Positions 31,001-38,615 of a stretch of 64,000 nucleotides of DNA are shown in pieces (position 1 is the stretch's first letter; each line of letters opens with the position of its first letter). The notes beneath the pieces are model-generated. The model searched no databases, was not told the origin of the DNA, and worked only from the letters and a program-made list of their open reading frames with translations. Made by a program: the position numbers and the translations under genes. The DNA comes from Protonemura montana (Eukaryota; Arthropoda; Insecta; Plecoptera; Nemouridae), in assembly GCA_947568835.1 (NCBI GenBank), contig OX387607.1, forward strand, positions 12,167,701 to 12,231,700, read 5' to 3'.

Positions 31001-33422
31001 GATAATGTCTTGATTGCATTTCATTTGTTGACAAACACTCCTATTCCACAAGGGTTGGTACCTTGCATTATGAAATATGAAACGAAAAGCAACTCAACAT
31101 TGAGCTGGACGAAATGTGATGGTCAAAGTGGTAAATACAAATCCTTAAAATCTGGCTCGAGTGGTATTTCGTTGTAAATTGACGGTCCACCAAGTGGTGT
31201 CCCAGACACTGCTTATTCTTGGTGCATCCAATCAAGCTTGTTTCCCCTCTGTAAAAGCATTTGCAGCCAACCTGTGGGCTGTGAATGCTGCAACTCATTG
31301 GGTTGCAGAGGCAGAAGAACGGGTGGTTCCACTCTGGCGGGCTCCTCATGCTCGGTCAGGACTAAGAACACCCGACAAATTACTACCAATCTTGCGAGGA
31401 CTCTGAATTCTTATTGTTAGCATTTAGCACACATTTTTCTGAGGTAGTCTTGTGAGCTATTTGTGGTATTTTTTTTATTTGTTTCTATGCAATTTTTTTG
31501 TCTTGACACCCGTGGGCATCATTTTTTCTACTCGTAGTTGTTGCCGTCCTAGATGTGGGCAATGATTTTGATTGACATTGCAAGATTACAAAATGTAGAC
31601 TACACTTGAGAAATAAAGAAATAAAGAAATAATGCAAGGTCCTATAGGCTATAGGTAGAGCCAAGATTTTATGGTGTTATGATTTCTTTAATTTCGTGGT
31701 AAGCTTTTTGGATTTCGGTGTTATGGCGGTGTTATGGAAAAAGTACAGAATTTCATGTCTATAGCAGATTTCGGACATAGGTGACGAAAAAAAGAAGAAT
31801 AGTTAAACATAGTGTTTCTGTTCAATAAGTTCCTTTAAAATGTAGCGAATACCTTTATGTTTCATAAAATACATTGTTACGCCACAAGAAAACTACAAAA
31901 CAAATAAGACACAAGAAAAATGTATCCATATAAGCTCCATGTTTTTATTATTATTGATGCAAAATTAAATTAATTTCAATTAGCTCCTATTTGTAACACT
32001 AATTTTCCAAAAAGAGTTTAAAACTAAAAAGTTTGTCAGTGAGGGGTTTGAGATTTTTATGTCCATTAGAATTTGAATTAGACCCACTGCCTGGTACTAA
32101 CAACATACTTTGCAAGATTGTCTTTTTTCTCCCAGACAAGTCTGGTGTTCCAGATTCCACACATGAAAATAGATCCATCACTCACAAAGAGTTGCTTTGT
32201 TTGATCCTCAAAAGTCAAAGATTTATTACACCCCATTGAAATTTGAAATCCCAGCTAATCTCTATATAGACTGAATGCATGTGATGCTGGTGCTCACATG
32301 GCAAGGAGGGGAAGATTCAGCCAACCAATGGCAATAGTTTCCTACAGCAAACATTTTGCCCCACTACTTCTACCCCCTAAGCTTAGGAATGTTGACAGCA
32401 TTTGATGAGAAACAGACCTGACAACAAGACTGGGGGAAATAATCTGACAAATTCATGGAAATGTGTGTTTAGAGAGATAAAATAAACATTTAAAATTTTT
32501 TGAATGGAAATTAGTGGCTATTTCGCAAAATACACACAATTTAGTGAAATGGGTTATTTTGTTTGTTTATTTATTTTCCGTGATATGTGGCTTGATAAAA
32601 ATGAAAAAAGAACAGATTATCTGAAATTTAAGATACTTGGATGGGAAAAGGCTCATTTCGCGATGATTTCGCGGGAAATGGTTGATTTCGGTGTTATGGA
32701 TGATTTTTCGTGAATTTCGCGTTATGTCGCGATGAGCTTCTTACATATTTGAGATGGGAATTCAATGAATCGCACTCATTTGTAAGAATAACAAGAGATA
32801 AGAACAATTCGCGATTTCGCGCATCACCATATAATCGTGGCTCTAGCTATAGGGCAATGTCCAGTAAAATATATTTTAATTTTTATGGTCGCATCCAATA
32901 AGTTCTATATTTATCTTAATCAACTGTTAACATTTTACTTGAATACTGTCAACCTGACTAAACGTCGAAGCTATATGAGGAAACGATGCCAACATTTAAA
33001 GGCTTTTGTTAAAGCTTTTGCAGCCGTCTCCCAGGGCTTTAAAGAACTCATTGGGTTGCGGAGGCAGAGAAACGGGTGGCTCCACTCTGGCGGGCTAATT
33101 TTGACCACATGCCTGGCCAGGACTAAAAACACCTGGCAAACCACAATTTTGATTATTTACTCCAATATATATCTTAGGAATGTCATGTTTTTTTATTACA
33201 GCACATGACCTGCTTTGTGTCTAGCTTGGGTATTGACTAACCGTACCTGCGTTTTGATCGTTCCAGCTGAGCCCCGACTGGCAGATTGACTACGAGTCGT
33301 ATGCGTGGACCAAGCTTGACCCTGCGAAGGAAGACACCAAGCAGCTCGTGAAGCAGTACTTCTCCTGGACTGGCACCGACAAGAAGGGCCGCAAGTTCAA
33401 CCAGGGCAAGGTTTTCAAGTAA
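7001..33422 (+). CDS. eEF1gamma: Elongation factor 1-gamma, complete, introns loaded with transposons
   Basis: Structural subunit of the eEF1B exchange complex that recharges eEF1A with GTP. Nine coding exons: 7001-7012, 7136-7285, 8199-8262, 8662-8804, 22235-22520, 28583-28751, 29256-29425, 29788-29912, 33267-33422 (TAA at 33420-33422). Total 1275 nt, or 424 residues; human is 437. Visible domains: GST-N (about 1-85, starting [13 protein letters not shown]), GST-C (about 86-210, with [12 protein letters not shown]), a Lys/Glu/Pro/Ala linker (about 219-255), and the eEF1G C-terminal domain (about 262-424, with [22 protein letters not shown] and ending QGKVFK). All introns are GT-AG. Intron 4 is 13.4 kb and intron 5 is 6.1 kb, both expanded by mobile elements; intron 8 holds a satellite block. 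The coding frame is intact. Confidence 0.97.
7499..8078. repeat. Tandem duplication, 288-bp period, in eEF1-gamma intron 2
   Basis: The stretch starting tgtccttgctgctgtagtg near 7501 recurs from about 7789, including the motif ttttgttggcgttattattt in both copies. Divergence is a few per cent with small indels. No coding capacity is seen. Confidence 0.8.
9602..12184 (-). CDS. 860-aa putative transposase, copy E1
   Basis: Intact single-exon ORF, with an in-frame stop just upstream of the ATG. Residue map: Cys/His-rich region 40-110 (C40, C47, H48, C60, H61, C65, C66, H72, C73, then C105-x2-C108), probably zinc binding; a Lys-rich middle; an RNase-H-like core with candidate acidic residues D513 (GDFAENYSF), D597 ([13 protein letters not shown]) and D638 ([12 protein letters not shown]); a run of Glu at about 745-755; and a C-terminal Tudor/chromo-like module at about 768-830 (WWLACV, FLHPHGP). 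Seen: motifs and intactness. Inferred: DDD catalysis. Codon 345 is CCC here and CCT in the other three copies, the only coding difference I noticed. Superfamily not certain; Sola is a candidate. Confidence 0.85.
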   Translation of the reverse strand: MCSIGLFFEEECGPIEDLAIKSIESFNSDQQLSLALRTKCDNVKTVCHLHEKKFLRLYSCHHKLCCDPFQAHCGIVKVNGLREINAASRTKYLEIADLIPGKKLCSTCRKLLSLRLKELTTVSVLTPTKSTELDLPFVDIPCEADAVNQSLAAFGVSPINTTKLKGKSMFYSKRKFSEITQGVKKRLELVSPSNEEISKEDLTSSEECKDSIRDGSEIIAQLKEKFKTSTRSEKITILSVLPKSWSIKRIMQEFNASNHLVRKTKQLVKAQGILPSANQKAGKTLSPDCIQLIEEFYENDDVSRVMPGKKDFVSVKVGDNRVHRQKRLVLSNLSEVYRSFKDKYPDIKVGFSKFAELRPKHCVLAGAAGTHSVCVCTIHQNVKLMALGAKLPLLSDGTIKSYQHCLASLMCNPPLLNCFVGKCGNCPGTDELREWLEISFSENFIDSVTYKQWLSTDRCTLETITKPTDEFVDCFIEKCILLRNHDFIARQQAAFMQEKKANLKPGEVLVVGDFAENYSFVLQDAAQGYHWNNSQCTLHPFVCYFKPEDRDIQHLSYVVISDSLTHDTVTVHTFQKHLIRHLKQNISDVSHLIYFSDGAAAQYKNKKNFSNLCHHEVDFELTAEWHFFATSHGKGPCDGVGGTVKRNAARASLQKPYADQIMTPIDFYRWATENVWTVNFVFVANEEITANGIKLKERFKELKTIVGTRSFHAFYPKSLTSLHVKHFSLSEEINIVKIVEKNEEGEEEEEEEEEEATAAEIPEFEFKDVGSFITVAYNEDWWLACVLEKSSQSLELQVNFLHPHGPAPSYFYPSVQDKLIVAFADVLTLADPNTATGRTYFLSATDTNRATAGLIKYVPQ
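12686..13527. repeat. Tandem pair of the 421-bp E1 terminal segment
   Basis: 12686-13106 and 13107-13527 are the same 421 bp, including the long A run of equal length. Each copy ends AATGACCC, the element terminus. The start of the second copy (ATGTATGTTC) corresponds to an internal site of the terminal repeat. Confidence 0.95.
14599..14918 (+). repeat. Transposon 5' leader: palindrome plus two 118-120-bp direct repeats
   Basis: Upstream of the transposase ATG lies TGATCACAAT-T-ATTGTGATCA (14599-14619), inside a looser GCCAGT...ACTGGC stem. Two diverged direct repeats follow (about 14673-14790 and 14799-14918). They share atcatggatcaagttg and end in tttcttgtctggact. A 62-codon ORF (14732-14920) runs across both. 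The same arrangement occurs in every copy (for example 18293-18612). This may be a promoter or transposase-binding region; that role is inferred. Confidence 0.75.
14999..17581 (+). CDS. 860-aa putative transposase, copy E2-inner
   Basis: Identical in protein sequence to the other three copies, including the length of the GAA/GAG tract coding poly-Glu. The start ATG at 14999 is the first after an in-frame TAG at 14987-14989. The stop lies at 17579-17581, about 600 bp before the right terminus. It is on the eEF1-gamma sense strand, so it would be carried in the pre-mRNA intron. See the E1 copy for the domain map. Confidence 0.85.
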   Translation: MCSIGLFFEEECGPIEDLAIKSIESFNSDQQLSLALRTKCDNVKTVCHLHEKKFLRLYSCHHKLCCDPFQAHCGIVKVNGLREINAASRTKYLEIADLIPGKKLCSTCRKLLSLRLKELTTVSVLTPTKSTELDLPFVDIPCEADAVNQSLAAFGVSPINTTKLKGKSMFYSKRKFSEITQGVKKRLELVSPSNEEISKEDLTSSEECKDSIRDGSEIIAQLKEKFKTSTRSEKITILSVLPKSWSIKRIMQEFNASNHLVRKTKQLVKAQGILPSANQKAGKTLSPDCIQLIEEFYENDDVSRVMPGKKDFVSVKVGDNRVHRQKRLVLSNLSEVYRSFKDKYPDIKVGFSKFAELRPKHCVLAGAAGTHSVCVCTIHQNVKLMALGAKLPLLSDGTIKSYQHCLASLMCNPPLLNCFVGKCGNCPGTDELREWLEISFSENFIDSVTYKQWLSTDRCTLETITKPTDEFVDCFIEKCILLRNHDFIARQQAAFMQEKKANLKPGEVLVVGDFAENYSFVLQDAAQGYHWNNSQCTLHPFVCYFKPEDRDIQHLSYVVISDSLTHDTVTVHTFQKHLIRHLKQNISDVSHLIYFSDGAAAQYKNKKNFSNLCHHEVDFELTAEWHFFATSHGKGPCDGVGGTVKRNAARASLQKPYADQIMTPIDFYRWATENVWTVNFVFVANEEITANGIKLKERFKELKTIVGTRSFHAFYPKSLTSLHVKHFSLSEEINIVKIVEKNEEGEEEEEEEEEEATAAEIPEFEFKDVGSFITVAYNEDWWLACVLEKSSQSLELQVNFLHPHGPAPSYFYPSVQDKLIVAFADVLTLADPNTATGRTYFLSATDTNRATAGLIKYVPQ
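18693..21275 (+). CDS. 860-aa putative transposase, copy E2-outer
   Basis: Intact and identical in protein sequence to the E2-inner copy, 3694 bp downstream of it. It belongs to the outer element, whose left terminal repeat was split by the inner copy. Its coding region and upstream leader (from 18192) are complete. See the E1 copy for the domain map. Confidence 0.85.
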   Translation: MCSIGLFFEEECGPIEDLAIKSIESFNSDQQLSLALRTKCDNVKTVCHLHEKKFLRLYSCHHKLCCDPFQAHCGIVKVNGLREINAASRTKYLEIADLIPGKKLCSTCRKLLSLRLKELTTVSVLTPTKSTELDLPFVDIPCEADAVNQSLAAFGVSPINTTKLKGKSMFYSKRKFSEITQGVKKRLELVSPSNEEISKEDLTSSEECKDSIRDGSEIIAQLKEKFKTSTRSEKITILSVLPKSWSIKRIMQEFNASNHLVRKTKQLVKAQGILPSANQKAGKTLSPDCIQLIEEFYENDDVSRVMPGKKDFVSVKVGDNRVHRQKRLVLSNLSEVYRSFKDKYPDIKVGFSKFAELRPKHCVLAGAAGTHSVCVCTIHQNVKLMALGAKLPLLSDGTIKSYQHCLASLMCNPPLLNCFVGKCGNCPGTDELREWLEISFSENFIDSVTYKQWLSTDRCTLETITKPTDEFVDCFIEKCILLRNHDFIARQQAAFMQEKKANLKPGEVLVVGDFAENYSFVLQDAAQGYHWNNSQCTLHPFVCYFKPEDRDIQHLSYVVISDSLTHDTVTVHTFQKHLIRHLKQNISDVSHLIYFSDGAAAQYKNKKNFSNLCHHEVDFELTAEWHFFATSHGKGPCDGVGGTVKRNAARASLQKPYADQIMTPIDFYRWATENVWTVNFVFVANEEITANGIKLKERFKELKTIVGTRSFHAFYPKSLTSLHVKHFSLSEEINIVKIVEKNEEGEEEEEEEEEEATAAEIPEFEFKDVGSFITVAYNEDWWLACVLEKSSQSLELQVNFLHPHGPAPSYFYPSVQDKLIVAFADVLTLADPNTATGRTYFLSATDTNRATAGLIKYVPQ
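21886..22795. other. Unique sequence around eEF1-gamma exon 5
   Basis: Holds exon 5 (22235-22520) of eEF1-gamma between transposon copies E2 and E3. It is otherwise AT-rich intron. The right edge (about 22748-22795) reads, on the minus strand, as the continuation of the non-LTR fragment found at 26911-27240. Confidence 0.7.
22800..26910 (-). mobile_element. DNA transposon copy E3, canonical 4111-bp element
   Basis: Flanked by target duplications ATAT (22796-22799 and 26911-26914). It has long imperfect terminal inverted repeats of about 475-485 bp (22800 to about 23275, and about 26425 to 26910), both starting GGGTCATTCCATGTGTAATC. The two ends can be told apart: the end beyond the ORF stop reads cctcaaactttgacc, while the end upstream of the ORF start carries an extra ttaattaaatttcac block. 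Known: 4-bp duplications fit superfamilies such as Sola1/Sola2, but the assignment is unverified. It sits in eEF1-gamma intron 5, antisense, inside an older non-LTR fragment. Confidence 0.94.
23406..25988 (-). CDS. 860-aa putative transposase, copy E3
   Basis: Intact ORF with the same protein as the other copies; codon 345 is CCT (T at the complement of 24954). This is the reference copy because its element is uninterrupted and has single ends. See the E1 copy for the domain map. Confidence 0.85.
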   Translation of the reverse strand: MCSIGLFFEEECGPIEDLAIKSIESFNSDQQLSLALRTKCDNVKTVCHLHEKKFLRLYSCHHKLCCDPFQAHCGIVKVNGLREINAASRTKYLEIADLIPGKKLCSTCRKLLSLRLKELTTVSVLTPTKSTELDLPFVDIPCEADAVNQSLAAFGVSPINTTKLKGKSMFYSKRKFSEITQGVKKRLELVSPSNEEISKEDLTSSEECKDSIRDGSEIIAQLKEKFKTSTRSEKITILSVLPKSWSIKRIMQEFNASNHLVRKTKQLVKAQGILPSANQKAGKTLSPDCIQLIEEFYENDDVSRVMPGKKDFVSVKVGDNRVHRQKRLVLSNLSEVYRSFKDKYPDIKVGFSKFAELRPKHCVLAGAAGTHSVCVCTIHQNVKLMALGAKLPLLSDGTIKSYQHCLASLMCNPPLLNCFVGKCGNCPGTDELREWLEISFSENFIDSVTYKQWLSTDRCTLETITKPTDEFVDCFIEKCILLRNHDFIARQQAAFMQEKKANLKPGEVLVVGDFAENYSFVLQDAAQGYHWNNSQCTLHPFVCYFKPEDRDIQHLSYVVISDSLTHDTVTVHTFQKHLIRHLKQNISDVSHLIYFSDGAAAQYKNKKNFSNLCHHEVDFELTAEWHFFATSHGKGPCDGVGGTVKRNAARASLQKPYADQIMTPIDFYRWATENVWTVNFVFVANEEITANGIKLKERFKELKTIVGTRSFHAFYPKSLTSLHVKHFSLSEEINIVKIVEKNEEGEEEEEEEEEEATAAEIPEFEFKDVGSFITVAYNEDWWLACVLEKSSQSLELQVNFLHPHGPAPSYFYPSVQDKLIVAFADVLTLADPNTATGRTYFLSATDTNRATAGLIKYVPQ
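26911..27240 (-). pseudogene. Non-LTR retrotransposon reverse transcriptase C-terminal fragment
   Basis: About 107 codons open on the minus strand, starting [18 protein letters not shown] and including [20 protein letters not shown] and QKKAVRII. These are typical of the segment after the RT palm in jockey/CR1-like non-LTR elements. A stop codon (TAA) lies just upstream of the fragment, so the 5' part is lost. The 3' part is cut by transposon E3 at 26910. The matching continuation, ending in a YVKRK motif and an AT-rich tail, is at about 22748-22799 on the other side of E3. It is a dead fragment, older than E3. Confidence 0.8.
27651..27921. repeat. Long inverted repeat (foldback) in eEF1-gamma intron 5
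   Basis: Left arm 27651-27760 pairs with right arm about 27813-27921 at roughly 75-80 per cent identity by eye. The strongest blocks are acctgttactttA, aactaaattt and actatttgaac. The loop is about 50 bp and very AT-rich. No ORF and no clear target duplication were found. It could be a MITE or a hairpin RNA source. Confidence 0.7.
29961..31400. repeat. Satellite-like block: about 420-bp monomers in 839-bp dimers
   Basis: A GC-richer module with gaacgggtggttccactctg starts at about 29961, 30401, 30800 and 31241 (steps 440, 399, 441). Copies one dimer apart (839 bp) are nearly identical, while neighbours within a dimer are clearly diverged. This is higher-order organisation. It starts about 50 bp after exon 8 of eEF1-gamma and lies within intron 8. 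Short open frames across the modules appear in several copies but look fortuitous. Confidence 0.8.
31648..32853. mobile_element. Non-autonomous TIR element, about 1.2 kb
   Basis: The left end reads ctataggtagagccaagatt and the right end, reverse-complemented, reads ctatagctagagccacgatt, followed on both sides by a similar atatggtg-type stretch. Internal repeats of atttcg/ggtgttatgg occur near both ends. No long ORF is present. I could not define a target duplication, so the outer limits are approximate. It lies in eEF1-gamma intron 8. Confidence 0.6.
33001..33141. repeat. Isolated diverged copy of the intron 8 satellite module
   Basis: Carries ttttgcagccgtctcccagg, gggttgcggaggcagag and actctggcgggct, the core of the module seen four times at 29961-31400, but is separated from the block by 1.6 kb that includes the TIR element. 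Confidence 0.75.
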
Positions 33423-36100
33423 CCTGGCCTGCCTACGCTCGTGCCCCCGTCCGCTCGATTCGATTGTTTTGCCCCCCGTTGTTGGAAATATACACGTGTC
33501 TTGGTTCCGAAAAATACTCTGCCGTTGTGTGAAGTGATTGCCGGCGTGCAGGTCTTGCGTTTTGCTCGGACGGTGTTGGCAAACGCAGCCCGAATGGCCG
33601 GAACGCTGGCAGAATGGCTAACAAGTCGATCAAATCGTCTCGTTGGTTACTCTGACAGTGGGTTGGCTCAGTGCCACGAGCGGCCGTTCGGACTCCTGTG
33701 GCAACTACGCGGTTCTTTAAAGATGGGATGCATAGAGTGATGTACTTCATAGGGACAGCACAGGCCAGCGTAAGGTGCTCATTTGCTCGGCTGCAGTCTA
33801 AATTCAACGCCTTTGGTACTCAAAGAATTTTATGTAGTATAATTTTGTTGAAAATGCAATATTGTATACATTCATTCACCCCTAAGAAGCGATGCCCTGA
33901 CTAGCGCTAAGATCTGCACGCCCAAATGTTCTCCCCCCCCCCCTCCCCTTGTTTGTGAAATGTCCCTGGAACCCGGTGCCCACTCGAAGAAACGCGCTCT
34001 CGTCCAAAAACTTGCCTCCCGGTTCGATTGTTGTTTGGCCGCAGCGCGCACAGCTGTTTTGTAGTAATTTATTTGTACGTCGTGGATAGCTACATAAAGC
34101 GGTCAGAATGAGAGGTGCGGCGTATCATTTGAGTTGTCGCCTGGATGGCCGTTCCCTATCCCTGGCATTTCAAGCTCCTTAAATCCCATACTTTTGAAGA
34201 TGAAGCTGTTATATGAAGGCATGGCTGGCCTGTCTTGTGTTATGTTATGGTGAAGACAGCAGTAATATTGTTTGGATAGAGCATGGGAAGCAGTGATTCT
34301 TAGACAAAGCTGTGCCAACTTTCCAGCAGGTATGTTCCTAATTTACAATTATGGATTAAAGTCTAAGTACTAAAGGAATTGTTACTAGCTTTGCGCTGCT
34401 ATTGACAGGGAGCCAGTTCAGAAAAGTAGAGACGTGAAATACAGTTTGTACGCGTAAAAAGAAAAGGGTGCTAAAAAGCAGACTTGTTAATTGGGAAGGG
34501 TATCGAAGCAGATAAGTATTATTGTAGGGAACTTTGCTCGCAAAGGTTTGATTAGCCAATCCAAAAGCTGACTTTCTGGCATGTTGTGTTTCATTCCTCT
34601 TCCCAAATATCCGGCTTCAGTAAGTTCTTGCCATTACTGTCATGGATTGATTCAGAACGGTTATTGAGATTCAAAGTTGAGCACGGCTGTAGAATGTGCT
34701 AATTTATAGACATTCCGAGCATGAGCCCTACGAATTGTAATATAAGTTCAACGCAACTGGAACGCATATATCCTAGATTCAAAAATATCTTAAAAAATTG
34801 AACACCCTTAAAAAGCCATTTTATGGGTCAGTTTCTCTAGGAGATGGCAGTATGGAACAAGACACTATGTAATGATATGCTAATGCTCTCTTGGCTCAGG
34901 AATCGCCAGTCGATATGATAAACTATCTTTGGGACAAGCATTTTTGAGCTATTCTATGATTGCAGTGTTTTTAGAATACTAGAATGAAGTGTTAAACAGA
35001 TGTAAGAAAGGATCTAGTCAAGAGTAAGGAAGTAAATAGTAAATACAAATGCCATGTAACGATACGAACGAATCAGTTTTATTGCATAAGTAATGAGTTG
35101 CCAAAAAAGTAACGGTAACAACTCGAGAGGGCGTCTTTCGTAACTAAGACTATCTTAATCAGCTCAGCTGATAACGTCTAGCACCACCTGCTTTCGCCCG
35201 CAAGCCTTGTTAACGAATTACAAGAAAACAGCAGCTCTGAATGAATTAAAAATCTTTTTTTACTAAAATATCAAGTTGAGCATGTGATTTACACTTGAAA
35301 TTCCCAGTTAGAAATGCTGAGCCAGCTGTGAACAACAAAAATACTTAACCCAAACGCCATTCCTGCTTCCAAAGTAGCATAAACAACATGAGCATTTTAA
35401 AACACATTTTTGTAAAACTTTCACTAAAAAAAAGCACCCTGCATTGCATCCCAGCCATCCTTCTAATCAAAAGGCACGTACTATAAATTTCCCTATACTT
35501 CACTTCAAATCGTGAATGACACATAGCACAGTTTCAAGAAAATGCCGTTGTTTATCGGTGTTATTAGCAAAACAAGAAAGACATCCTTGATTTCAAAATA
35601 TTCACTCTCCATTTCCAGCAGCTATAATTTGGAAACCGGACCCTAGCACCCAAAGCTGAAGGCCTGGGACTAAATAAACATATAGATTCACCATTTGGTT
35701 TTATCCACAAAGGCACTTCTTAAAAATAGAAAACTACAATTAAAAAAAAAAATGCAGCACAGCATGCTTAGTCATCTACAGATACTGAAAATATGTCCAT
35801 TTTGAAAATATTTTGGCCTTTCCTTTGGCGGCCAAGTATTAGGAGAAATCCCTAAAAAAAAAAGATATCTGCATACAACCGAATGTAAAGCTATGACACG
35901 AACCATTCTATATGCGCTGCAAATTGGTCTGTTTTATAAAATATGTGGCAGATTGCTGACAAATAGGCAAATTCTTGCCAGCAAAAGGCACTGTTTGAAA
36001 GGCATTTGTTGAAAATTGAATGAAACACCAGCTTATTGTGCATTGGCTAAACCTGTAGGTAAACCAAAGGCTGGACCAGTTTTCTGTGGTAAGCGTATAT
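33423..36100. other. Intergenic between the 3' ends of eEF1-gamma and the ENTPD gene
   Basis: The two genes converge here, so both 3' UTRs lie in this stretch. A C-rich run (about 33930-33950) is present. TTTATT at 35078-35083 would be an AATAAA on the minus strand for the ENTPD gene, but this is uncertain. No protein-coding signal or clear mobile element was seen. Confidence 0.45.
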
Positions 36101-38577
36101 CTAGATACCATTCTGCATCATGTGGAATGCAGCTCCGAGAGCCCAGCTGATCTCATGGCCGTCGACCTGCTTGTAGAGGTTGAGTCGGGTGGCGGGAGAG
36201 AGGCCGAATCCGCGCTCAAGTAGCGCAGAGATGAACACGAGGTCCACGCACATGAACGGTTGGTCGGCGTTGGCAGCCGAGCACGCAGCCTTGGCAGCAA
36301 CGTCAAAGTCCGACACCTGGAACCAGGGGTTTGATGAGAAGGAATCTTCGAAGGACCCTTGGCAAAAGGAATTATCAGAGATTTGGATGAGGAACAAAGA
36401 TTTGATCCTGCAAATTTATTGAAATTGGAAATATTCGAGTTCACAGATCTCTTTTTCACCTCATTATCATGTGTAACCAGAAAACACACAACAAACTTAC
36501 AATTTTAATTTCTTTTATCTTTCAATGAATATATCAATTAAAATATGCACTCAAACAATTTAAAACATGCAAACTTAAACGAGTAGAAATAGCTGTCAAT
36601 TCATAGAACATTTTTAAAACAAAATCCTAGATAGATTTGTCTGATGAAAATTTTGAAAGATAATTTAAAATTTACTTACAACAAAATAATTTATCAATCA
36701 ACACTGCCAGCTATGAGATGGCGTAGCATTTTCCAACAAACGCATTTTTATTGGAATGAGAATAATTTTTATTTTGTACACAGAAAGTCTTATATAATGC
36801 CTGAGTATGGGTAAGATGTTTAAAATTAAATTTGGTTTAGTAGTCCAGGCAACTGTGTGAGATGCATGTCCAGAGTAAAATTTGCAGAGCACATTTTTAT
36901 GTTCTCAACTCTCCTCAACCCCCTGCATTTTTCAGGAAAATCGGCCAAATAGTTTTGTAACTATGCAAAATTATGGAACATTTTCAGATTCTGTATGATG
37001 AACTTTTCAGAGTTGTGCTGCCAGAATCATTTGATGTTTTTTCACCAAACTTTGCAAAGATATGAAATACATCAAAATTAAGTGGTTCTGAAGTTTTGGA
37101 GCCTGCATGGTTTTCTTTCTCTTTTTATTTACGAACTTCTAACTTCATTTTGTGCATTCTGTTTCTGACTATTTTGCTTTGATCATACGCGATGGATCTG
37201 CTTCACATTTTATCATTCCTAAATATTGCTTTGCTCATCTTACAATCAACTCAAATTGCATTGCAAAACCCTAGTACCGGCCTTGATAATAAATCACAAT
37301 TAGTGTTAAAAAATTAAAGAAAGCCAGTGTAGGTACCCACATGGATTATGAGAACAGTGCTTAGCGCTTCCAATTTTCCAAAGTTTAACACATAACAGCA
37401 TCAATTAAAAGTTCCTCGAGAACAACATACCTGCAGTGTTCCACCCAGGAACGGCTCTATGAGTCCAGTCTCGGCCGCTCGGTCAAAGTAGTACGAGAAT
37501 GCGTTGATCTCCGCGGTTGCAAGACCTGGCGGGGCAGTAACACGTGGGCCCACGTATGCAGCTGCCGCCGCCACGCATTTGGCGTAATCCGCCTGCGGGT
37601 GCTTGCCGTTAGCCTTTGTGGCGTCACCCCTGCGGACAGTCGATTGCCATCAAACAATTGTGTTTTAAAAAATTCATTACTTATTCACTAGAGATGTTGG
37701 ATGCTGGAGAACATTAAATAAAAAAAAGGGATATTATCATATTTCTTGTTGGCTGTGCAATAAGAAAATGCAAATTAATAAACAAAGTATAATTTAAGAA
37801 TACAATTACAGAGATCAATAGATGATAATAATAAGGTTGCAAGAGTTCTTCGGTGCATACATGTGCTGCAAGCTACAACCTTATTGGCAAATGCAATTAG
37901 GTAAATTGTCATTTTGTGAAGAGGAAAAAAATACCCACTTAAAGTCATCATGATAAATTGATTTACATCCAGTAAAAAATCGAATAAATGTCAGTGCAGA
38001 GCCATTAATGCAGACAATGGCTGTAAGCAACTCCTTGCCATGCCAGCTGTTTAGACCAGCATATTTAAACCAAAATATTGACTTAAATGCAACCTAAAAA
38101 AAACCACTTTGAATCCGAGTGATTGGCCAAGAATCCGATGACATCCCTAATACTCAAAAATAATATTGTATCCAGTTAATATGCTTCGGGTGAGCACACT
38201 TTTACTGATATCACTGCTTGTTCTATGATTGCGTTGTGCAAATCGGTCGCCATACCTGACTGTGTAGGTCTTGCCGCCGTAGGACCAGTCCACGCTGACT
38301 ATGGGGTTCACGCAGAAACTCGTTAGAACGGTGGCATCCGCGGGTAGGCCGGCAGCCAGGATCTCCTTTCGTGCTGCCATAAGTCCCAAGCCCAGGTAAC
38401 TGCAACAACATTCAGTCTGAGAATCGTTTGCACCACAGAGTTTTTGGATTGAGTTGCATGACACATAACACTTAGAAGACAAAATGCAAGATTCAATGGA
38501 GGATTCAACTGATGGTAGCCATGGAGATGCTATGATCGCCTGACAGAGCTTCTACATTCCTCTTCCCTATGTTACTG

Positions 38578-38615
<38 letters not shown>

